From Saccharomycopsis crataegensis (Eukaryota; Ascomycota; Saccharomycetes; Ascoideales; Saccharomycopsidaceae), in assembly GCF_037102585.1 (NCBI RefSeq), contig NW_027043819.1:2108001-2172000 (forward strand): a DNA stretch of 64,000 nt, in the 5' to 3' direction. Under the pieces are notes generated by a model. The model had not been told where the DNA came from. It did no database searches and saw only the letters and a program-made list of their open reading frames with translations. Positions 58,975 to 64,000 of this stretch are shown here, in pieces (positions within the stretch are counted from its first letter, which is position 1; each line of letters opens with the position of its first letter). Made by a program: the position numbers and the translations under genes.

Positions 58975-60201
58975 ATGCTTAATGATAAATGCCTTGATCC
59001 CAATACTACAGCCCGAGTAGATAAGGAACATTGCGTCCGTTTATTTACGGAGGCCCCAGAAACAAAAGAAGACATTCCTTTTATGGATCTTGAAGCTATT
59101 GACCTATCTAGATTTGTGTATGGCTCTGAAGGTCTAGCAGAACGTCAGAATCTCGCAAAACAGCTCGAAGGTGCTTTGACTGCGCATGGGTTTTTCAAAT
59201 TGGTTGGTCATGGAGTTGCAAAAGAGGAACTTGACAGGATGAAATCAATCGGTCAAGGAATTTTCGAATTGGATGAATCCATCAAAAAAAAGTTTCTTGC
59301 TGGTGAGCATAATATCCCTGAGGAAAAGGATAAGGAATTAGGAATAATTAGAGGAAGTGGATTCAAACCAAAAGGATACTGGGAATACTTGAATGGTAAG
59401 CATGACGTTGTAGAATTTTTCAACGTTCGTCACTTTAACCATGATGATTATTTTTTCAACAAGATAAAGTATCCTGAATTTGTGAAGTATCATCTCAATG
59501 AAATATCTTCCTATTTTAAATATCTACATTTCCAAGTATTGCGCAAACTTTTGAATCTTATTGATATCATTTTAGAAATTCCCGAGGGTTATCTTTGGGA
59601 AAATCATTTCAAAGTTTATGAAAATGACTTGATAAGATCTGGTGGTGGAGTTGGAAGATTTTTAATGTATCACGAGCTGGATAAAGACTACAAAGAAAAA
59701 ACCCACGGAACTTGGATGAGAGGCCATAGTGACGCCACTGCTTTAACATTTATCATTTCTCAACCAATCGCTTCCTTGCAAATCAGAGACCATAACACAG
59801 GCGAATGGAAATATGTGTCCCATACAAATGATTCGCTTGTAGTGAACATTGGCGATGCTTTTAAATTTTTAAGTGGATCATATTTCAAATCTTCACTTCA
59901 TCGTGTTGTAACCCCTCCTGATGATCAAGCAAAGTATAAAAGGAATACTGTTATTTATTTTTGCAATCCATCGTTAACCACTGTCCTTGATCCTTGGGCC
60001 ATTGATTCACCAAAATTAAAAAGATTGGGGTATGTCGAAGCTTTTGAGGGTGAGAGATTAACATTTGGTCAATGGGATGAAGCAAAGGGGTCATTTTTCA
60101 ATAAAAAACATATAAGAACTTCAAAAGAAGTTAATATTTTGGGAAGATCAACTTTAATGAGCTATATTGAGGAGGTCCCTAAAGAAATGGTAAACACTTG
60201 A
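58975..60201 (+). CDS. 2-oxoglutarate/Fe(II) dioxygenase, isopenicillin-N-synthase-like fold
   Basis: The 408-residue protein has the N-terminal DIOX_N block (IPFMDLEAIDLSRF, ALTAHGFFKLVGHGV) and the double-stranded beta-helix with iron ligands His251 and Asp253 (MRGHSDATALTF) and His309 (SSLHRVVTPP). Arg323 (KRNTVIYF) is in the place of the 2-oxoglutarate-binding Arg. The metal site looks intact. Enzymes of this family hydroxylate or desaturate small molecules; the substrate here is unknown. It is convergent with the flavin monooxygenase gene (65 bp between stops), and its promoter has a GATA cluster, so a role in using an unusual nitrogen or sulfur source is plausible. Confidence 0.85.
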   Translation: MLNDKCLDPNTTARVDKEHCVRLFTEAPETKEDIPFMDLEAIDLSRFVYGSEGLAERQNLAKQLEGALTAHGFFKLVGHGVAKEELDRMKSIGQGIFELDESIKKKFLAGEHNIPEEKDKELGIIRGSGFKPKGYWEYLNGKHDVVEFFNVRHFNHDDYFFNKIKYPEFVKYHLNEISSYFKYLHFQVLRKLLNLIDIILEIPEGYLWENHFKVYENDLIRSGGGVGRFLMYHELDKDYKEKTHGTWMRGHSDATALTFIISQPIASLQIRDHNTGEWKYVSHTNDSLVVNIGDAFKFLSGSYFKSSLHRVVTPPDDQAKYKRNTVIYFCNPSLTTVLDPWAIDSPKLKRLGYVEAFEGERLTFGQWDEAKGSFFNKKHIRTSKEVNILGRSTLMSYIEEVPKEMVNT

Positions 60202-60265
60202 AATTTACTACAGCAATACTTCAAATAAATATGTGAAATATATTTTATCTTCATCGTAAAAAGCT

Positions 60266-61747
60266 CTAAACATCTAGAGGACCTGGTGTAAAAGTGGACA
60301 ATTTAAATGGTGCTTTGCTTTGTAATTCTTCTAGCTCATACACCATTGAGCCTGTTGCCAGAATCATATCATAATATTTTTTCTTGATGAGTTTGAAATT
60401 GGCTCTAACAGTACTATAATATTGACTCAAATATTCAATTCCTTCAGCGCTGGGGTTACTTGATTCCTTCACTTCTCTAACCAACATATTGTAGTAACTA
60501 ACATCTTCTGGATGCAATAAAAAATGGAAATTTGGGGCATCATGTCCCAATTTTCCTTCACGATCTTTTTCCCACTTATTCATCAAATTGATACTAGGAA
60601 GATCAATCTCCCCTAAGAAAACTCTTGACAACCAAGCGCCTTGGACTTCCGCCAATGCCATTGGGCCCCCATATTTTGGCACTCCTGCAACTGCCAAACC
60701 GGGATATTCATAGGATAAAATATGTCTCCACAATCCGTGAATCCTATTCCCAGACTTGAGCAATGGTTTATTTGAGCTATTAATATCTTCAAGGAAAGGA
60801 AATGTTCTCAAAAACCCAGTAGCAAATATGATTTTGTTAATTCCCGTAATTCTCTTGCCATCTTTGAACTCCACACTTTGTTCTGAAGCATTGAATTGAG
60901 AAATCTCTGATACAGCAGTTAATCCTGGAATGGTAATGGAGCTGTCATTGTTTTTGCTTCTTATGGAATTATAAATATCAATTTCAGTGTTCCATTTGCT
61001 TTTAAGATGCACGATAATATCAACCGCACTGGCGGAATTCCCAATTATCAAGATTTTGTCTTTAGCAGAATAATCCTCAGGTGATTTGAATGATTTCGAG
61101 TGGATTATTGAACCGGGATATTTTTGGTGCCATGATTTCAACCCTTTGAAATCCGGAATTCTTGGGATATCATAATGCCCAGTAGCAATAACCACTGCAT
61201 CGGCAATAAACACTCGGTCTTCAAAACCCAGCTCAAAAGACTGTTTGAGTGATCCTTCAGTTTCAGTAGACACTGGACGAACCACTACCTCCCATTTCAA
61301 ATCATCTAGCTGCTTGACGCTCACAACGCTTGTATTGTATTCGACATAATCCTCAATGGCTTCACTGTAGGTCTGGAAATATTTTAAAACTTCGCTTCTG
61401 GTTGGGAAAAGTCTTCTTTTTTCCGTCCATTTAAAAGTGTTGTATTGCATCAATTCATACGGAATATTAGTATCCAAATCTTTATGAGCGGCAGTGGGCC
61501 ATAAATATTTTCCCGTATTACTATTCTTTGGGTTGATGGCGTGTGTAGATGGGCCCAAGGTTAGCGGCTCATCAACATCATCATAATTCCATAATCCTCC
61601 CGCCACAGATCTTCTTTCAAAGACTCGGATACTTCTATACTTGGAACGATCTTGTAACAAAGATTTGGTAAAGCCTGCTCCACAAGGACCAGCTCCAATG
61701 ATAATAACATCTTTGATTTCGTTGGGAAAAAAAGCGGACCTTGTCAT
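60266..61747 (-). CDS. Flavin-containing monooxygenase (FMO-type, class B)
   Basis: From ATG 61747 (MTRSAFFPNEIKDV) the protein has 493 residues. It has the FAD-binding GAGPCG at residues 18-23, the GGLWNYDD motif, the FMO-identifying region YPGSIIHSKSF (normally FxGxxxHSxxY), the NADPH-binding IIGNSASAVDI and two ATG-type linkers (VVIATGHYD, IIFATGF). Family members oxygenate soft nucleophiles such as amines and thiols. It is longer than yeast Fmo1 (432). The frame beyond 61747 starts with TTG and is not used. There is no signal peptide. Confidence 0.88.
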   Translation of the reverse strand: MTRSAFFPNEIKDVIIIGAGPCGAGFTKSLLQDRSKYRSIRVFERRSVAGGLWNYDDVDEPLTLGPSTHAINPKNSNTGKYLWPTAAHKDLDTNIPYELMQYNTFKWTEKRRLFPTRSEVLKYFQTYSEAIEDYVEYNTSVVSVKQLDDLKWEVVVRPVSTETEGSLKQSFELGFEDRVFIADAVVIATGHYDIPRIPDFKGLKSWHQKYPGSIIHSKSFKSPEDYSAKDKILIIGNSASAVDIIVHLKSKWNTEIDIYNSIRSKNNDSSITIPGLTAVSEISQFNASEQSVEFKDGKRITGINKIIFATGFLRTFPFLEDINSSNKPLLKSGNRIHGLWRHILSYEYPGLAVAGVPKYGGPMALAEVQGAWLSRVFLGEIDLPSINLMNKWEKDREGKLGHDAPNFHFLLHPEDVSYYNMLVREVKESSNPSAEGIEYLSQYYSTVRANFKLIKKKYYDMILATGSMVYELEELQSKAPFKLSTFTPGPLDV

Positions 61748-62082
61748 GTTGGGTAAGTTGCTGACAATCTGTGCCTTGCAATTTTTTACAGCTACCAAAC
61801 AAAAAATCAAGATGATAAATACGCTAGGGTTTATATTATATATGTTGGGCGCTCCGGATGAAATATTTTTGATTCACCGATCATTTTGGTGTGGCGGTTG
61901 TGGCGTCTGTGGAAAAGGGGGGTAAAAAAAGAAAGAAAGAAAAGTGGAGGTTGTGACGATTTTCATTACTTACAACTGTCTTTTTTCAAACACTTTAATT
62001 AACAGAAATTTAACATATTATTGGGTAAAACATTACAATAACCATTTTCTTCTATTTTTTTTAAAAGAAAGAAAAAATAACT
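61748..62082. other. FMO upstream region and permease 3' flank
   Basis: GATGATAAA near 61811-61819 is the only GATA-like element seen close to the FMO start. G-rich GGCGGTTGTGGCGTCTGTGG near 61892-61911 and an A/G-rich tract beyond it fill the rest. Confidence 0.35.
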
Positions 62083-63771
62083 CTAAGTAGCAACAGCAGA
62101 AGAATCTTCTTCTTCTTCAAATTCTTTCAACTGAGTCCTTTCAATCTTCTGATCTCTATTCGTAAGATGAGTAGCAATAACAGTCATGATCACCCCAAAA
62201 GACGACAACACAGCCGTGTAAGTGAAACCAATAAAATATTCTGGCTGATATTTGGTGTTAAATACTAGATTTGGTACCCATGCGTTAGTGACATATGCCA
62301 AAGTGTTGGTGCACACAACCACAAAATTACGCTTCATATCATCATGTCTTAATAGTTTGTTGACCCAGGCAAAAATTTGTGGTTGCCCCCAGGCAGTTGG
62401 AACACCGATCAAAAAGTAGCAGAACCAGTGTAAACCAAGAGGAATGTCCCAATGGGCCAACAAAGCGCACCCAATAATCGTACAGACAAAGAATGCCTGA
62501 GTGAAAAAGACATTGAGCCTATTCTTAGTGAAATCGGTGATATAAGCCATGAAGATAGTAACAGCAATAGAAACCCCACTCAAAATCGTTGGGTAGATAT
62601 TGTATTTGGACGACGGCAATCCCAAATCATACTTCATCCAGGTAGTGAAAGTTGGCTGACCAATATCTTGACAGCTATTATTATAGGCCAAGAAAATCAA
62701 CGGGAAAACCCAAATGTGCCAAGTGTTGAAAAAAGACTTGATTTTTTTCCAAGTATACTTGTGTCTAATATTTAATTCCGCTCCAATCCTTCTTCTTCTT
62801 TCTTTAACCACTAGCTTATCTCTTTCAGTGAAATAAAATGCTTTTGTGGTACTTGGGGTATTTGGATTAACCAACATGGTATAAAAGCCAACAGGAAATG
62901 AAATGATAGAAATGACGATGAACAACCATTGAAATGCTGCATATCTTGTACTAGTTTTACCAACTCCTTTCAAAACTGCCTCTTGTAGCGGGCCAGCGAC
63001 CATGGAAGCAGCAACTCCCGCACATGCAAACAATGATTCCCGCTTATTCAACTCTTCGTGAGAATACCACGAGCCAATAAGATATTCAATTGCTGGGAAA
63101 AAACCAGACTCAGTTAATCCAATAAGAAATTGAAGGGCATACATTGGTTTCAATGTCTTGCAAGTGACCAACAACAATGTCAAAGTTGCCCAAATAAGTT
63201 CCAATCCTCCTAAATAGTATCTTGGAGAAACCTTATGTAAAATAAGGTTACTTGGGATTTGACCAATGATGTATCCAACAGTCCATAAACTGATAAGCGT
63301 GTTGTAGGAGTTTGCGTTCTCCCCCGAATTCATATGGTAATACTCAGACATTCTATAATATGAGTTAGTTTCAAGTATTACATTTTACACAAAGGACTAT
63401 GCCAAGAGCCATTAAACTTACCCATTAACATAAGCGGTCGCCATTGAGCGCTGGCTCATTTGTTTAATAAAATAACCAAGCATAGCTGATGATAATAGAA
63501 AGAAATCAGTTTTGAGAACAGCAATTTGTTCATATGGATGTTTATCAACAGCATCCCAAAAAAATATGGCAACTTTGTATTTCCAATTCTTTCTAAGAGC
63601 AATCTGTTCTGGGGTAAGATTCAAGTCAAGATTAATATAAGGCTTTGAATCCGTGGTAGCGAAGCTGTGAACTTCAGAAACATGAACATGGGTCACAACC
63701 TTGTTTGATACATCATCTGATTCTGTCAGAAGCCCCTTAGAATTGATGATATCCGAATTATAGTCAGACAT
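62083..63771 (-). CDS. Allantoate-permease family anion:cation symporter (Dal5/Tna1/Seo1-like), two exons
   Basis: Exon 1 is 63422-63771 and exon 2 is 62083-63352, with a 69-bp intron (63353-63421; GTAAGT, CTAAC, TAG on the minus strand). Splicing joins [11 protein letters not shown] to [10 protein letters not shown], restoring the family's first loop, and gives 539 residues. Typical family sequence follows: [58 protein letters not shown] and [14 protein letters not shown]. Substrates in the family include allantoate, nicotinate, pantothenate, biotin and small peptides, so the substrate cannot be fixed. Adjacent GATAG and GATAA motifs (63820-63830) lie about 50 bp upstream. Confidence 0.88.
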
Positions 63772-64000
63772 TATTGTGATTGATTGATATTTGTGATGTC
63801 TAGAAAATTATTGTTTCATTATCCTATCAAAGGTACAAGATGGCGCATCTATTTGTAGTTATTCCAGAAGGGATTGCGAATTAAATCTTAATACAAAAAC
63901 CGTGACAATGAGAAATATGGATATTCAGGAGGTGGCAACCTCCACATCGGAAATCCTTATTTTTGATTCCACCACAATATTTCATCATCATAAACATCAT
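63772..64000. promoter_or_regulatory. Permease promoter with paired GATA motifs
   Basis: On the minus strand GATAGGATAA is read at about 63821-63830, about 50 bp before the permease start. The rest up to the window edge has no recognisable gene. Confidence 0.4.

Overview
This window comes from the nuclear genome of a budding yeast (Saccharomycotina). The genes are compact and AT-rich. Nearly every housekeeping gene has a clear yeast homologue: VMA5, NEM1, CCP1, SWD2, SHM1, YDJ1, SRP68, MDJ2, PFA3, ESC2, TOM40, MET12, TPC1, ATG18, UTP15 and a GZF3-type GATA factor. Introns are few and short, with GTAAGT or GTATGT donors and TACTAAC-like branch sites close to the acceptor. The species cannot be named from this sequence. 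The meaning of CTG (Leu or Ser) also stays open: a GST residue hints at Ser, but a leucine-zipper position and others hint at Leu.

Layout. 1-17 kb: the 5' part of a conventional kinesin (kinesin-1) gene, cut by the left edge just after its tail motif, then VMA5, NEM1, a short-chain dehydrogenase, an unrecognised Ser/Gln-rich protein, a GST, CCP1, a GCIP-like protein and SWD2. 17-21 kb: a two-exon mitofissin (ATG44-type) gene, then a decay zone with a broken aromatic aminotransferase gene and, beside it, scraps of a second unidentified reading frame. 21-49 kb: dense housekeeping genes, including SHM1 (one intron) and MDJ2 (two introns, the start codon alone in exon 1). At 49.2-49.4 kb lie two tandem intron-bearing tRNA-Pro(TGG) genes, followed by about 1.7 kb of gene-poor DNA with short tandem repeats.

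51-64 kb is the accessory part. A secreted pectin methylesterase and a secreted exopolygalacturonase are transcribed divergently from a shared 950-bp promoter region. They are followed by an SGNH esterase (IAH1-like), a sugar-porter MFS permease, a 2-oxoglutarate/Fe(II) dioxygenase, a flavin monooxygenase and a Dal5/Tna1-type permease. The first pair should act together outside the cell: the esterase removes methyl groups from pectin and the exo-enzyme then releases galacturonate. The nearby transporter could import a sugar or sugar acid. The last three genes look like a small nutrient-scavenging set with GATA-type promoter elements, but their substrates are unknown.

I saw no transposon, LTR element, CRISPR array or rRNA gene.
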